NCBI RefSeq assembly: GCF_001653235.2
Contig: NC_035794.1
Span: forward strand, 2,914,001-2,978,000
Direction of reading: 5' to 3'
Source: Pochonia chlamydosporia 170
Taxonomy: Eukaryota; Ascomycota; Sordariomycetes; Hypocreales; Clavicipitaceae
DNA length: 64,000 bases
Position numbers and translations under genes: made by a program. The notes below the pieces were generated by a model. That model was not told the origin of the DNA, ran no database searches, and saw nothing but the letters and a program-made list of their open reading frames with translations. Position 1 is the stretch's first letter, and every line of letters starts with the position of its first letter. Below, in pieces: positions 1-11,600 of the stretch.

Positions 1-448
1 CGTGGCCGGCCAGTTCCTGCTGGAGATGGCGACGGAGCAGTTCATGCGGATTGAGTTTGCGCCGGGCGAGTACTCCTCCAATCCGGGAATGGAGTACTTC
101 GTCATTGTGATTCAGGTGGGGGATGGGAAGAGGAGGGATCCGCGGAGGGTGTCGGCGCATATTGTGAGTAGTAGGGTTCATGAGGGGATTAATGCGACGC
201 CGTTTGAGTTTGCGTTTAGGGAGAATTTGGCGCTGCGGGCGGTTGAGAAGCTGGGGGAGAGGTCGAGTACGATTTCCATGGTTGGGTATGATATTTCTAT
301 GGGGGTGGAGGTGGTTGAGCAGGCGGACGGGGTGCCGTATCATTCTGTTTATCTTGACTGGGTGAAGAGTAAGGGTGCAGTAGATGAAGACACGTCTGGT
401 GTGAAAGACCTTGCTTCAAAAATAGAAGTGTTGGAAATGGCAGGCTAG
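1..448 (+). CDS. 3' end of an unidentified protein-coding gene (partial)
   Basis: An open frame enters from the left edge and stops at TAG 446-448, giving about 148 C-terminal residues. No ATG at the left end can be claimed as the start, since the frame is already open at base 2 with a GTG codon. The visible part is hydrophilic with alternating beta-like stretches (MEYFVIVIQVGDG, STISMVGYDISMGVEVVE) and a charged C-terminal tail. I do not recognise the family. The gene is convergent with the glutamyl-tRNA synthetase gene, with only about 130 bases between the two stop codons. Codon use looks normal for the window, so I take it as a real gene end. Confidence 0.6.
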   Translation, partial: VAGQFLLEMATEQFMRIEFAPGEYSSNPGMEYFVIVIQVGDGKRRDPRRVSAHIVSSRVHEGINATPFEFAFRENLALRAVEKLGERSSTISMVGYDISMGVEVVEQADGVPYHSVYLDWVKSKGAVDEDTSGVKDLASKIEVLEMAG

Positions 449-576
449 GAAGCTACATTTGTTGACATCACAATATAAACAAGGCTCCTTTTATAGAAGC
501 AGCGTGACCATAGATGGTTATGCATTCACATGTGCTTATTCACATCTCGCTATGTACTTTTAAATTTCCATCCAGC

Positions 577-2531
577 TTACTTGCCGCCTGTCTTACCCGT
601 AGGAATATAGAACAGCACAACCCTCTTGCCCTTGAGCCCAGCCTCACCGGGAGCCCAGTCGTTGAGACCCTTGTCTACTCTGTAGAAGCCCCGTCGCTCA
701 AGTTGAATGACATCGTCCTTCTTGAGCTGGCCTACGCCGCCATCACAAATAGCATCCACGAGGCTGAAGGTGTTGGGGTTGAGGAAGTCCTCCACATTGT
801 CGTCTTCCTCCAGCTTGTCCTTGGTGATGAGGTAGTCAAAGTCCCACAGCTCAGCAAGCACAGGCTCAAGACCCTCGGCCGACAACCAGGTGATCTTCTT
901 GTCAGTCGACTTGAAGTCGCCTTTGAGGTTGAGCTCCATGGTCATGGTCTGGATGGGGTCCTCTGACGAGATCTCACGGACAAAAGCGTTGCCCCAGCCC
1001 ATGAGGGTGATTTCCTCGTTGAGCTTGAAGCTCTTGGCGTCTTCCTGGTCAATGTAGATCTCTGGGGAGTAGACAACGTCCTTCATGCCAACGTCGGGGT
1101 TCTTGGGGTGCTTGGGTCGCTTCTCCGTGACGACACCGGAGGGAACCTCGGCGCCTGTAAGCTTGACGCGAACGGTGCCAGCTCTAAGGAGAGCAGTGTG
1201 GCGAGCAACGACTGGGTCGATTTCCTTCTTGTTGGCAGCCCAGAAGCTGGTCCAGTCCATGGTGACGACGTTGCGGCTGGGACCCTGGCGGATAATGAAG
1301 TCTCGGAGAGCGGCAACCGTCATGCCACGGCGACGGACACCTCGGATCGTGGGCATTCGGGGATCATCCCAGCCCCAGACCTTGCCCGTATCGACGAGCT
1401 TAGCCAGCTTGCGCTTGGACAAGAAGGTCTTGATGAAGTTCATCCTTGAAAAGTCCCACATGTGAACCTGTCGAAGGCTCAGGGTGTCGAGGAACCATTG
1501 GTACTGAGGGTTACGGTCTGTGTACTCGGTGGATCGCAGAGCATGGGTGACGCCTTCGTGGCTGTCAACCACGGGACAGGCAAAGTCGTACATGGGGTAA
1601 ATATTCCAGGTGCGTCCAGTTCGGTGGTGAGAGTTTTCAATGTTGCATCGGTAGATGACGGGGTCGCGCATGGCCTTGTTGGGGTCGTCGGCGGAGATCT
1701 TGGCACGGATGCAGTGAGCCAGACCCTCCTGGGAAGCCTTCTTCATCTCCTCAAAGATTCGCAAGTTCTCCTCGACAGATCGATCGCGGCGCTTGGAAGG
1801 AATGCCGTCCATTCGCTGGGCTCGCATGGTCTCCTGGTCGGTGTCGTCGGCATAAGCCTTGCCCATCGAGATGAGCTTCTTGCACATGTCATAGAGGTAC
1901 TCGAAGTAGTCGGAGGTGTAAGTCAGAGTATCGGGCTTGATACCCATGAGAGAAAGATCTTCGACAATAGCATCCTGGAATTCCTCACTCTCTTTAGCAG
2001 GGTTGGTGTCGTCGAGTCGGAGGCGCATTTGGCCCTTGTAGGCGACATGGCCAAAGTAGTCACTGAGAAGAGCAGCCTTGGCGTGTCCAATATGCAGGTA
2101 GCCTCTGTACAACATGTTAGAAATTTCGGGCCATCCCTATGAAGCCTCACGCAAACGACTTACGAAGGCTCAGGGAGGAATCGAGTCACGACGCCCTTGT
2201 CCGTATCCTGAAGAGCGAGGTTGTAGTTGGCACCGCCCTTGTTGGCAATGGCCTTGCCTTTGGTGGCATCCTCCTGAAGCTCAGGGTGAGTCTGCTCGAC
2301 AAAGGTGAACCACCTCGTCAAATTTGGAAGACCATTACGTCTGATGAAGCCTATGGCGACCTTGTTACCACGCAATGTCTGCCAAATCTTCTTCTCAAGA
2401 TCTCCCAAAGTGTACCCCTCCAGGTAAGTTCTGAGAGTCAAGTGCTTGTCGAGGTCCCGTAGGCGGGGCTCAATGGTGCGGAAATCTCCAGAGAGATTAT
2501 TCGCGAGGGTATCGAGCTCCTCGTGCTTCAT
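577..2531 (-). CDS. Cytosolic glutamyl-tRNA synthetase (two exons)
   Basis: This enzyme charges tRNA-Glu with glutamate in the cytosol. The coding exons are 2531-2164 and 2104-577, joined by a 59-nt GT-AG intron (2163-2105), giving 631 residues. The N-terminal 120 residues resemble the GST-C-like appended domain of eukaryotic GluRS (LRGNKVAIGF, NLTRWFTFVE). The class I HIGH motif (GYLHIGH, residues 124-130) follows directly, with its first Ser split by the intron. The KMSKS-loop equivalent is SKRKL, followed by WDDPRMPTIRGVRRRG, which is typical of archaeal/eukaryotic-type GluRS. The C-terminal half is the beta-barrel anticodon-binding domain. I placed the start at the first ATG of the frame (2531); the codon six bases upstream is TTG. 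Yeast homologues have a longer N-terminal domain, so an upstream exon cannot be excluded. It is divergent from the MRPL1 gene, about 320 bp apart. Confidence 0.93.
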
Positions 2532-2849
2532 TTTCAAATTCCGGTGTCCAAAGTCGTGAGATGTATGACAGAAGCCAAGATGAGACGACTGTATATATTC
2601 CGTGAGTCAGGCCTTGTTTTCACTCTGGTGGGGTGGGCAGCATTTCAATGGAGGGGTTTGAGGGGCCAAAGGAATTCTGAGGCTTGTCCCATCTTATCGA
2701 TAAGCAAACGACCAAAATTGGATGCGTGCTAGTTTTCGCGCCTAACTTCCCAGGCAAGGAGCCAGCGACACCAGGTTGGGTCTTTTTGCGCGTGACGTTC
2801 AAGGCCCCTGCTAAGAAAGTTTCCAAGAGCTTCATCAAGCACAGCAACA

Positions 2850-3810
2850 ATGACGGCAATCGACCGATGCTTGGCCTCGATGGCCAGGCTAAGCGTCGCA
2901 CAGGTGGCGCGTCCGTCGACAACCTCAATACCAAGATTCCTTGCGCCTGCATTTGTTCAGACTCGACAGGCTTCCGTTGTCAGGATCAAAAAGGTCACCA
3001 AGAAGCGTGCCATTCCCAAAGACTTCAAACGACACAACCTCGACAAGAGACAATTTCCTCAATTTTCGCTATGCGAGGCTATGCGGTATGCTACTATTGA
3101 GAACTAACGAAATCTCATGTTGTCCAAATGCTAATTGAGCTCTCAGCGTCCTCCGAGCTGTCGAAGTTGGCCAGCCCCCTGCCTCTATCAAGTACGAAGT
3201 CCACATCAACCTCAAAACCGCACGCAACGGCCCTGTAGTCAAAAATAGCATCCGCCTCCCGCATCCCGTCCAAACCGACTGGCAGATTGCAGTAATTTGC
3301 CCCGAAGGCAGCGAGATTGCAAATGCAGCAACAGCTGCTGGCGCCGTTGCCGTCGGAGAGGACACCCTTTTCGACGCTATCCGCAAGGAGAAGATCGACT
3401 TTGACCGCCTCATCTGCCATGAGAGTAGCGAGAAAGCCCTGAACAAAGCTGGGCTGGGAAAGATCCTCGGCCCCAAGGGACTGATGCCCAGCAAGAGAAT
3501 GAAGACCATTGTCAGCGATGTAACCAAGTCCATCCGTGATTCGGCTGGCGCAGCCGACTACAGAGAGCGACAGGGTGTTATTCGCATGGCAATTGGACAG
3601 TTGGGATATACCCCCGATCAGCTGAAGGCCAACATCCAAGCCTTGTTAAAGAAGGTTAAGTCGGAGTGTGCTGAAATCTCAGAAGAGGTGTCCAAGGAGG
3701 TGCACGAGGTGATTCTAAGCACTACCAATGGACCCGCTCTGAGTCTTAGTGGAAAGTTCAAGGACGTTGATGGTGAGACGCAGCCTGAGGCTTTGGCTGG
3801 TGTCATGTAA
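2850..3810 (+). CDS. Mitochondrial large-subunit ribosomal protein uL1m (L1)
   Basis: Two exons, 2850-3085 and 3147-3810, joined by a 61-nt intron (GTATGC donor, CTAAT branch, CAG acceptor) that splits an Arg codon; product 299 residues. The first ~55 residues are basic, rich in Arg/Ser/Ala and poor in acidic residues, as expected of a mitochondrial presequence. The body matches bacterial-type ribosomal protein L1: an RxPHP-like NSIRLPHP segment, then LGKILGPKGLMPSKRMKT, the family's signature loop contacting 23S rRNA. The protein would form the L1 stalk of the mitoribosome. It shares a bidirectional promoter region with the GluRS gene, so two translation genes for different compartments sit head to head. 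It ends convergently with COG2. Confidence 0.93.
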
Positions 3811-3902
3811 GCTGGTTGTGTAGGTCGATTGAGGTAGAAACCATGTATATTGTACAATAGTCGGGTCAATGCATTGAAAAGCAATCACTTTAACTTGGAG
3901 CC

Positions 3903-3921
3903 AAAAAAAAAAAAAAAAAAA
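3903..3921 (+). repeat. A19 homopolymer between two convergent genes
   Basis: An uninterrupted run of 19 A lies in the 187-base gap between the stop codons of the MRPL1 (+) and COG2 (-) genes. It may act in 3' end formation of one transcript or simply be a length-variable homopolymer. Its exact length is vulnerable to sequencing error. Confidence 0.9.
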
Positions 3922-3997
3922 GCGCGTGTGGCTATCTTGGGTATCGCATGCATAATCTATTCTCTATGGCCGTTGCTTCATTTTGATTCTACTTGCC

Positions 3998-4891
3998 CTA
4001 GCCACCTTTGAGCGCCTTTACAGCCTCTTTCTGAGCATCTAACATGCGGTATATCGCCAAATATCTCAGAACTCTATCCTGTCCCTTGACGCCAGCTCCC
4101 TTTGCCTCCTTGAGGGCGTTCCCCAAGTCCAGCAGCAAGGTGTTCCGACATCTCGTCAGTCGTTCTTCCATTTTAATCACAAATGGATGTTGCTGATCCA
4201 GCGATTCTTTCAAAAGAATAATCTCGCCACAATCCCTCGCCGATTGTAACAGTTTGGAAGGCGAGCTGGCCAACAAGCCTGATACACCTTCGCCATCCTC
4301 CTCTTCGTCCCCATCACTGCTCTCTGAATCCCATTCCTTCCCGCCAGCACCAGCGGGCAAGCTGTCCACAGATAACCTCTCTTCAAGAGCTGATAGCCTA
4401 TCACTGAGCTCTAGCATTTTCCTGCCCTGCTCAATCCCTGTCCTTACATCGCGTAGCTCGTTGTTCAGTTCTCTCGACTCGTCCCTCCTTTTTGCTACCT
4501 TGGCCTTGACCTCCTCGACGGCTCTACGGAATCCCAATAAGGCTACCTTGACATCTTCGACCTTTTCATCACCGCCTTTGAGCTCGGAACCTAGTGACAA
4601 AAACGCGGTATAGTTGGAGTTTACCAGCTCGAGAAGCTCAGAGCTGATTGTTGCGCTTCGGTCGCGAAGGTCGGACCGGAGATCCTCGAGAGTCTGGTGG
4701 CGGTGGGGGAGCGCGGACAGGTAGGCAGCTGGGTCGAAGTCCGGGACAAGAAAGTCTGTTCGGGGAAGAGCTTCGGGGAACGGCAGGGGAGCGTCGTTGT
4801 CGGGATCAAGGTCTGAGGTGTCGGAGGGGAGGTTATATGACGAGGCCGATGAGGTGGGGCGCTGAGAGGACGGGATTGCGAGATGCGACAT
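3998..4891 (-). CDS. Conserved oligomeric Golgi complex subunit 2 (COG2)
   Basis: A single-exon gene of 297 residues starting at ATG 4891. After a Ser/Pro-rich leader, the segment with DFLVPDFDPAAYLSAL and HQTLEDLRSDLR is the typical COG2 N-terminal region. It is followed by a long heptad-rich helix (LLELVNSNYTAFLSLGSELKGGDEKVEDVK and on), as expected of a lobe A tethering subunit in retrograde intra-Golgi transport. An acidic insert (SSDGDEEEDGEG, near residue 200) interrupts the helical part. The length agrees with fungal COG2, which is much shorter than the animal protein and mostly consists of this coiled-coil region. No membrane segment or signal peptide is visible. It is divergent from hapX across 1.8 kb. 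Confidence 0.85.
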   Translation of the reverse strand: MSHLAIPSSQRPTSSASSYNLPSDTSDLDPDNDAPLPFPEALPRTDFLVPDFDPAAYLSALPHRHQTLEDLRSDLRDRSATISSELLELVNSNYTAFLSLGSELKGGDEKVEDVKVALLGFRRAVEEVKAKVAKRRDESRELNNELRDVRTGIEQGRKMLELSDRLSALEERLSVDSLPAGAGGKEWDSESSDGDEEEDGEGVSGLLASSPSKLLQSARDCGEIILLKESLDQQHPFVIKMEERLTRCRNTLLLDLGNALKEAKGAGVKGQDRVLRYLAIYRMLDAQKEAVKALKGG

Positions 4892-6691
4892 GTTTGGCGG
4901 TTGAGAGGATGAAGAATAATCCTACATGCCTGGTATCAAAAGCGATGTATTGCGGCCAAGATCATTGGCAGTGGCAGGACGTGATAGAGATTCAATGGAG
5001 CTATGCCATGATTCCAGCTCTGTAACCCACCAATCCCACTCTGTTGGCCTAATGCACTGCTGGAGGTGGTGAGTTGCACACATTGCTGCATAACCCCGCT
5101 ATCTGCATGCCCAAGGGATCTCCAAACCTCAATGTATCGATCTTGGCTGCGGGTTCAGTCATTGAAACAGACTTGGGAACTTGAAGATCCACTGATCTGG
5201 CTACGAATTACGTACAAATTGATCCATATGACGAAGGTGCGACTATCAATCAGATCAATGGGCATGCGACTGGTGGTCAAACGCCTCGGGAAATGTAGGA
5301 TCTTCGTCTAGAGGCTCCATTAGCCCGCTACTGGAGCCATATTTTCTGGACCACAAAGTCGGTCTGTTTTCCCGTGTGAACCAATTCAACAATACTTTGG
5401 CCCGTTTAAGTATGCGGTGGCGAGCAGTCTTGGATGGGTGGGCACACGGATGGTGCTGGATCCGACCTGGTCATCTTGGGAATAAAGGGGATGGGAGAAT
5501 TGCGCCAGCCGCCGCCGGTTCGGTGCTTCAGCTTCAGACAAAAAGTGAGGACTTCAGATGACATCTCTTCAATGTCATTTGTGCCTGTCGAAATGAGTTG
5601 ATGCAGTTACGATGGCCGTGGCGCGTGCAGAGCCAAGCTACAGGAAAGGCCGAAGCCGGAGCTTGTTCTATTGGAGCAACAAGCTGATCAACTGTCTGGC
5701 TAGAATCTCGTCGCCCTCGCCCTCCACTGCATCTTTTTGAGCATTGAGCCGCGTTTTTGTTTCGAGTCCGCTCATCGGCCAACCTGCACATCGGCACATG
5801 CAAACGCAAGGTGGCCCAGTGGGATGTGTAAACTCGGTTCTGTGGACACAAAACAAGACCAAGAGGGGCAAACCAGAGGGCTTTTTGGTGTCTGGTGTTG
5901 GGAACGGAGAGACACAAGGGTGAATGAAATTTTATCAATCAAATCTTATCAATCGATCAATGGCCCACTCCACTCATGTCCCCTCTCGTCGTCTCCTGGA
6001 ACCGGCCAGGCCCTCTCACCCCAACGCTGCTTGCTGCTTCGTTCAAAAAGGGTCGTGGCTGCTCATTCGCGAGCGCACTAGTAGTCAAGGGTTTTTCATC
6101 AATTCACTCATTCTCCCGAATTCTCGATTTTGATTTCCTTCAACCCCGCGCATTGCTTCATCTCCCCTTTCCGTCTGAACCACTGCCATCAACACGCTCA
6201 AGCCGCCAGCAAGCAAACAATCAGAAAACGAATAGGGCAGTGGGCACTTGAAATCCCTCGCGTCCCATTTGCTGGCATTTTCTTTGTTCACTGATTACGT
6301 GCGCTTGTTTGCCGCGCTCGGGTTTGGCCTGAGACTCTGAGCGTCGCAGAGCCGCTCTATTCAGCGCAAACCTGCTCGGAAGGATTTCGAGAGAAAGCCC
6401 AGTGATATTGGATTATTTGCAAAATATTCTGTCGCTGATTCTGTTTTCCCTTTTAACATCTCTTTCGTCTTTCAATTGTTGGACACTGGAACAAATAACC
6501 TTTTTCATGCGCTGCACCCTTCCACGGACCCCGACTTTCCGAATTTCTTATCAGATCCTGCACAAGTCAGACCATCCGCCCGAATCGGAGCTCCGAGGTA
6601 TTGGTCCGCAACCCGACCAATCACGAGCCAGAACCCACGAACCACCAGGTCAAGCAGCCTGCAAAATCTCCACCCGCTCACTTCCGTCAGC
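4892..6691. other. Divergent COG2/hapX intergenic region
   Basis: 1.8 kb with no convincing gene. The right-hand part (about 5900-6690) is rich in pyrimidine tracts and ends in the hapX leader. The hapX frame stays open for 72 codons upstream of its first ATG but without an ATG. I searched by eye for the SreA consensus ATCWGATAA and did not find it; the nearest is ATCAGATCA near 5250, which lacks the GATAA core. Confidence 0.6.
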
Positions 6692-8617
6692 ATGCCTGTG
6701 CCGTCAACTCCCGCTCCTCTTGCACCTTCACCTCCATCTCAAGACGCTGCAGCCCACGCAGAAGGCAGCAAGCAGAGGCAGATAACTTCTCGAGCCTCAC
6801 CCAAGTCTTCCCAGAAATCAGCTGCTGGTGCCTCTACGCCTGCTGCGGGATCTATTGCCGCTGCGTCTTCTGCATCTGCCCCGCCATCCCGATCACCGCT
6901 TCCGAACAAGCAACCCAAGGTCAGCAGCACATCTGCAAAGACAGCCGGCGCCAGTACGCCTCTGCCTCGTCTGTCTGCACCCTCCGTCGATAAAATGGCC
7001 ATGGCGGCCGTCATCAGCCCTTCTCCCACGGCGGAGGCACCAAAGATTTCCATGACATCCAAAGAATGGGTCATTCCGCCTCGTCCCAAACCTGGTCGTA
7101 AACCTGCAACGGATACGCCGCCAACCAAGCGCAAGGCACAGAACCGTGCTGCTCAGCGCGCTTTCCGTGAGAGGCGGGCTGCCCGTGTTGGGGAACTGGA
7201 GGTTCTGCTTGACGAGCAAAAGGATTCTCATCAGCAAGAGGAAGTGAAGCTCAAGGAGAAGATCCATAGTCTTGAGTTGGATCTCCAATCTTTCCGGTCT
7301 CGATGTTTGCTCTTGGAGAATATGCTTGAACGTGAGCGCCAGGAGCGCATCCGCGCCGAGACCCAGGCGGAGTCTCTCAAACGAAGACACGGTGATGACT
7401 TCTTTCGATCCCAGAGCATAAGCGTCCCTCGCCACTCACACAGTCAACCGCACAGCCCTGTACATCGCCAAAGCCGTCATAGTCTCTCTGACGGGCGCAA
7501 TGAACACCTCTCACAAGGCAGAAACTTCTCCATCTCCCACATCATTACTCCCCCAGACAGCTTGGACATCAGCTCCAACAACCCCGTGGCCGACGCTGCC
7601 ATCACTTGCGGCAACTGCTCGCCGAATGGCCGATGTGCCTGTGCGGAAGAAGTCCTCGCTTCTGCGTCGACTGGTTGCGGAAAATGCGGTTTCGGCACGA
7701 CTTGTCAATGCCTAGATGACATGACAAGCAATGTCGCCGCAGGGCAGGACTTGAAGCGATCCGCCTCACCCTCTGCCGCGTCATCTAACAGCAAGCGACA
7801 GCGGTCAAATGTTGCAGCCCATATAATTAATGAGACGGACTTTACAGCCATGTTCTCAAGAAAGTCTACGTCCCACACAACACCCCAATCTCCCTTTGAC
7901 CAACCCCCATCAGAGACTCGGGTGCCCTCCGAAGAATCCATGGCATTCAAAGAAAGCTGCGGTTTCTGCAAAGACGGGACCTATTGCGTCTGCGCCGAGG
8001 ACGCCGCTGGAATGGCCACTCCAGCCATGACTCCCACCGAATCCATACAGCCCATCTCTCACCAAACCCAAACCCCCCCTCCGTCAGAGCCCGAAGTCCT
8101 TCCTCCCCCTCTAGCAATGGAAATGACTGCCGACGGAGCCGTCAAGCTTCCCCGCAGAATCCAAGGCAAGAAACCAGTACACAAAGCATCTTCCTCATCC
8201 AAAGGCGGTTGCGGTACCAACGGGCCCGGCACATGCGCTCAGTGCCAAGCAGACCCCAAGTCCGGTCTATTCTGTCGCCTTATGAACGCCAAATACAGCC
8301 GCGAGCAAGGCTCCAGCGGCGGTTGCTGCGGTGGGAAAGGCGCCGGCGGAGGATGCTGCAAGTCCAAGGTTCCTGAGAAAATCACTCTCCCCAGTCTGCC
8401 TAGCCTAGGACTCAGCTGCGCTGAGGCATATCAGACTCTGTCTAGCCACAGAAACTTTTCAAAAGCGGCAGATGACATTTCGTCTTGGCTTCCAAAGTTG
8501 AAAACCACGCAGCATGCGGGGCGGATTGCGCCGGGGAGGCAGGCGATTGAGGTAGAGGCGGCTAGTATCATGAGTGTGTTGAAGGAGTTTGACGTTCGGT
8601 TTGGGAGAGAATGTTGA
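6692..8617 (+). CDS. hapX: HapX, bZIP iron-homeostasis regulator
   Basis: HapX binds the CCAAT-binding complex and, according to iron status, represses iron-consuming pathways or supports siderophore uptake and vacuolar iron storage. The start is the first in-frame ATG (6692); the product has 641 residues with no intron. Residues 124-138 (EWVIPPRPKPGRKPA) are the Hap4-like CBC-binding segment. They run into a bZIP basic region (NRAAQRAFRERRAARVGELE, 151-170) and a coiled coil to about 230. Three cysteine-rich regions follow: C306/C309/C315/C317 with C329/C332/C338/C340, then CGFCKDGTYCVC (423-434), then a C-terminal region from C507 to C556 with the CC pairs 545-546 and 555-556. These are the iron-sensing clusters known from Aspergillus and Fusarium HapX, and all look intact. 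The N-terminus is low-complexity Ser/Ala/Pro. Confidence 0.95.
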   Translation: MPVPSTPAPLAPSPPSQDAAAHAEGSKQRQITSRASPKSSQKSAAGASTPAAGSIAAASSASAPPSRSPLPNKQPKVSSTSAKTAGASTPLPRLSAPSVDKMAMAAVISPSPTAEAPKISMTSKEWVIPPRPKPGRKPATDTPPTKRKAQNRAAQRAFRERRAARVGELEVLLDEQKDSHQQEEVKLKEKIHSLELDLQSFRSRCLLLENMLERERQERIRAETQAESLKRRHGDDFFRSQSISVPRHSHSQPHSPVHRQSRHSLSDGRNEHLSQGRNFSISHIITPPDSLDISSNNPVADAAITCGNCSPNGRCACAEEVLASASTGCGKCGFGTTCQCLDDMTSNVAAGQDLKRSASPSAASSNSKRQRSNVAAHIINETDFTAMFSRKSTSHTTPQSPFDQPPSETRVPSEESMAFKESCGFCKDGTYCVCAEDAAGMATPAMTPTESIQPISHQTQTPPPSEPEVLPPPLAMEMTADGAVKLPRRIQGKKPVHKASSSSKGGCGTNGPGTCAQCQADPKSGLFCRLMNAKYSREQGSSGGCCGGKGAGGGCCKSKVPEKITLPSLPSLGLSCAEAYQTLSSHRNFSKAADDISSWLPKLKTTQHAGRIAPGRQAIEVEAASIMSVLKEFDVRFGREC

Positions 8618-11600
8618 TATACGCGGATTGGCTGGCATGCATTATGAATTGGTTGCATTTGGAGCTAGGTATACCGGTGTATTATAAATATTGGCCTGAA
8701 CTATGAACTACGGGTGTAGTTATGAAGATATGCATTATTATTGTTAGTTTGGGCGTGTTCAAAATTGTGACTTATGGCCCAGCCTCTGCTCTCACCATAC
8801 ATGTCCAGCCGCCCCATGTATATTCAACAAACTAATGCAAGGCACTGAGCTTTAATATATTCGTCAAACAATACTAGTTTATATCAATCTTCGTAGTCTG
8901 TCTTTCATCATCATGTACAATCTCGCGCCGAAACCGTGCTAGTCAACATAACTACCCTAGAGAGTGTGGTCAAAGAGACCAAACATTGGAAAACTTTCTC
9001 AGATTGCTCAGACGGGTTTCTTGGTTGAGTGAAGGGTTAACTTACTCGTAAACTAAATCCGTTATTTCCAAGCATTTTCCCCGTCAAACACCTTGTTCGT
9101 GGGCTCACACCTTACTAATACTTGAACGGTGCATGATTCACTTCAAGTCTACTGGCTCCAAATCTTACAAATTTTTGTAACAACTGCCGGACCTGCCAAG
9201 GACAGGGCCGTATTCGCCAACGAGACATTTAGATATGTATATAGCAAAGGACGAACATAGACGCCATGGTATACGTCCAAGAATAGAATATTAATGCCCG
9301 ACCTGTAAAGCAGTACTTCTGCAAGTTCTTAAACATTCAACAGGGACAACTGCTACAATGCAGCTGTCGGTAAGTTTGACACAAATCAGGCATACGAGCA
9401 CCCATATTACGTGAGTCGCTTAAAATGTGGATTTTGTATCAACTCCATCTGTCAATAAGCTATCAAGATGCGGATCGCAATTTGGCTTGTGAGGAGAGAC
9501 TGGCGGGATGGTCGCTGAGATTTGGCTGCGTAGAGAACTACATCTTTTGGGGGAAATGGCTTGATGCCGAGTTCTGTCCTATGTGTAAGACGTGAACAAT
9601 CAGCTATATATTTGCAGCCACGTCTTCAGTGATCAACTGGGCCGAATTGCTCCGACTTGCTGGTGTTCTGGTTGAAGACGACGCCACAAGTGCGCTTGGG
9701 AAACCGGGAAAGCAGGATGGAACAGATTAGGGTCATGTAATCCGGAAACAGCATGTCCAGTTAGGACCATAAATGCACTTACGGGCGGTTTCGTATCCAG
9801 GCGGTGGATGTTGAAGCGGACTCCTTGGCGCTTGGCTATTGGGTTTAAATTGCATTGGTTGTCATCTAAGATATGTAAGACTGCGCATGCGTCAGTTATG
9901 GACCCCCCAAAACATGTCGCACTGGGACGCGGTCGAAACGATATGTTCTTCAAATAGTGCGTACTCTAGACCTTGCATTTGGTCATGAATCAGGAGAATC
10001 GCCTCCATTCTGGCCGAGGAGGCTGGCAGCTGCGTGAGTGAAACGGAATGACCACCTCATTGATTATGGCGAGTTGGCGGATGATTGGGTCGAGTTATGA
10101 GTTGGCACACATCAACTCGCCCCTCGTGCATGCGGCGCTGCATGGCGTGGACGATTCGGATTGGGCGACGGCCAGTATCTTTTCGTGGATGGCATGGATT
10201 GGATGGTCCGAAGGTGTGTATGGCGGCCAACTAGTCGGTGGGGACAGGACTTCAAGCATATTCATCAAGGAAGCCGGGATCCAAGTGGCATTGGCGGCGA
10301 GACGGTCGGCTCTGGTGATGTGCTCCAGGATAGCTTGTGGGTGGGTGCGTCTCTACCGACCGACCCGTCATGGACCCTGACGTGAGCTTCTTCCTATTAG
10401 CGTCCATCATCCGCCTGGTCTGCCCACAAATCGTTCAAGAACTGTCTGGTGTCTGTTCAAGTATTTGATATTGGCTGGGTACACTGCATCATCGCAGCCT
10501 GCACTCTTGGATGCACTTAGATATGCACTATGCAATGCCAACTCACCTAGGGCCCGTCTAGCCAGCATTGCCGCTGGTCAGCGCAGGGGAATTGCTGCGC
10601 ACAGGCAAGCGCAATGTTGAGAAGCAAAGGTTCTCCCATTTCTTGGCCTATTCATTGCCCACCCGTGACACAGAGAAAAGCGAGTGTTGAGTTGGGAGAT
10701 ATGGTGCGTTGTTGTTGACATTGAGGGATGGGGCAACTTGTGACTTCTTTTCACCCCCACCTCCTCGGAGGTGGTAACAAGTGGTGGTTGGTAATGAGAG
10801 AATCTCTCCAGGAGATGTCCTAGTCGCAAGTCATCTCATTGTCAAGAATGGGAATGCAAGCGGGCGGTGTCCGTACAAAGTCCCCAAGACACGACGGTGT
10901 GCCGTCTGGTCTGGTGTTATTCACAACAGTCGCTTACCCACCTGGCGCTGATCAGTTCACTTGCCAGCTGAACCAAGGGAACAGCTCATCAAGACCAGTC
11001 AGAGTTGCATGGTCGATGCCCTATCATTCGCAAGCTGCTCCCAAGGAACTAGCCAGTAGTCTTCGTCGTGTACCTTGTCAACATTCGAACCGGAACCAGT
11101 CAACCAGACAGCTGGAAAAATGCCAGCCAGTCAGAGAACGGAAAGAAGATGCGCAACAGGACAAGCCGGAGACTGGAAGGCGAAAAACTGAAAGCAAAGC
11201 AGCCATGTCACACTTCGTCAGGCACACGGACTTGCCTTGACGGGATGTGGTCTCAGTCACCGCATGGAAACAAGGGTGCGTGAACTCGATCCGAGGAGCT
11301 GTCTTGGTCATTTGCTGTTCCAAGAGATCCAGCTGTCTTGGTGCTGTACAGAGTACAATATGTGTACATTGGAGGCGGCATGCCTAGAACCGGGCCGATG
11401 CGACAAGCAGTGAGCAAGGAGGGACTGTTGACTGGGACAGACTGCATGATGCAAACCAAGTTGCAATTCATATTAAGTACCAATGCTTGGAGTTGAGAAA
11501 TCGGGGATCAAATGCGAGTTCATGCGCTTGCACCTGGTCAATCGTCGAATGGCGTTGTCATTGTTTTTGACTGATAAATCGCCAAAGTGGGCAGGCACAT

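Noticed and set aside
514..2142. Long plus-strand open frames opposite the GluRS gene
   Set aside because: They mirror a strongly conserved synthetase on the minus strand and have no family features; they are antisense shadows.
9633..10385. Open frames of about 75-110 codons in the region between hapX and the 1815-aa gene
   Set aside because: No ATG context, domain, signal peptide or splice partner; both strands are open by chance.
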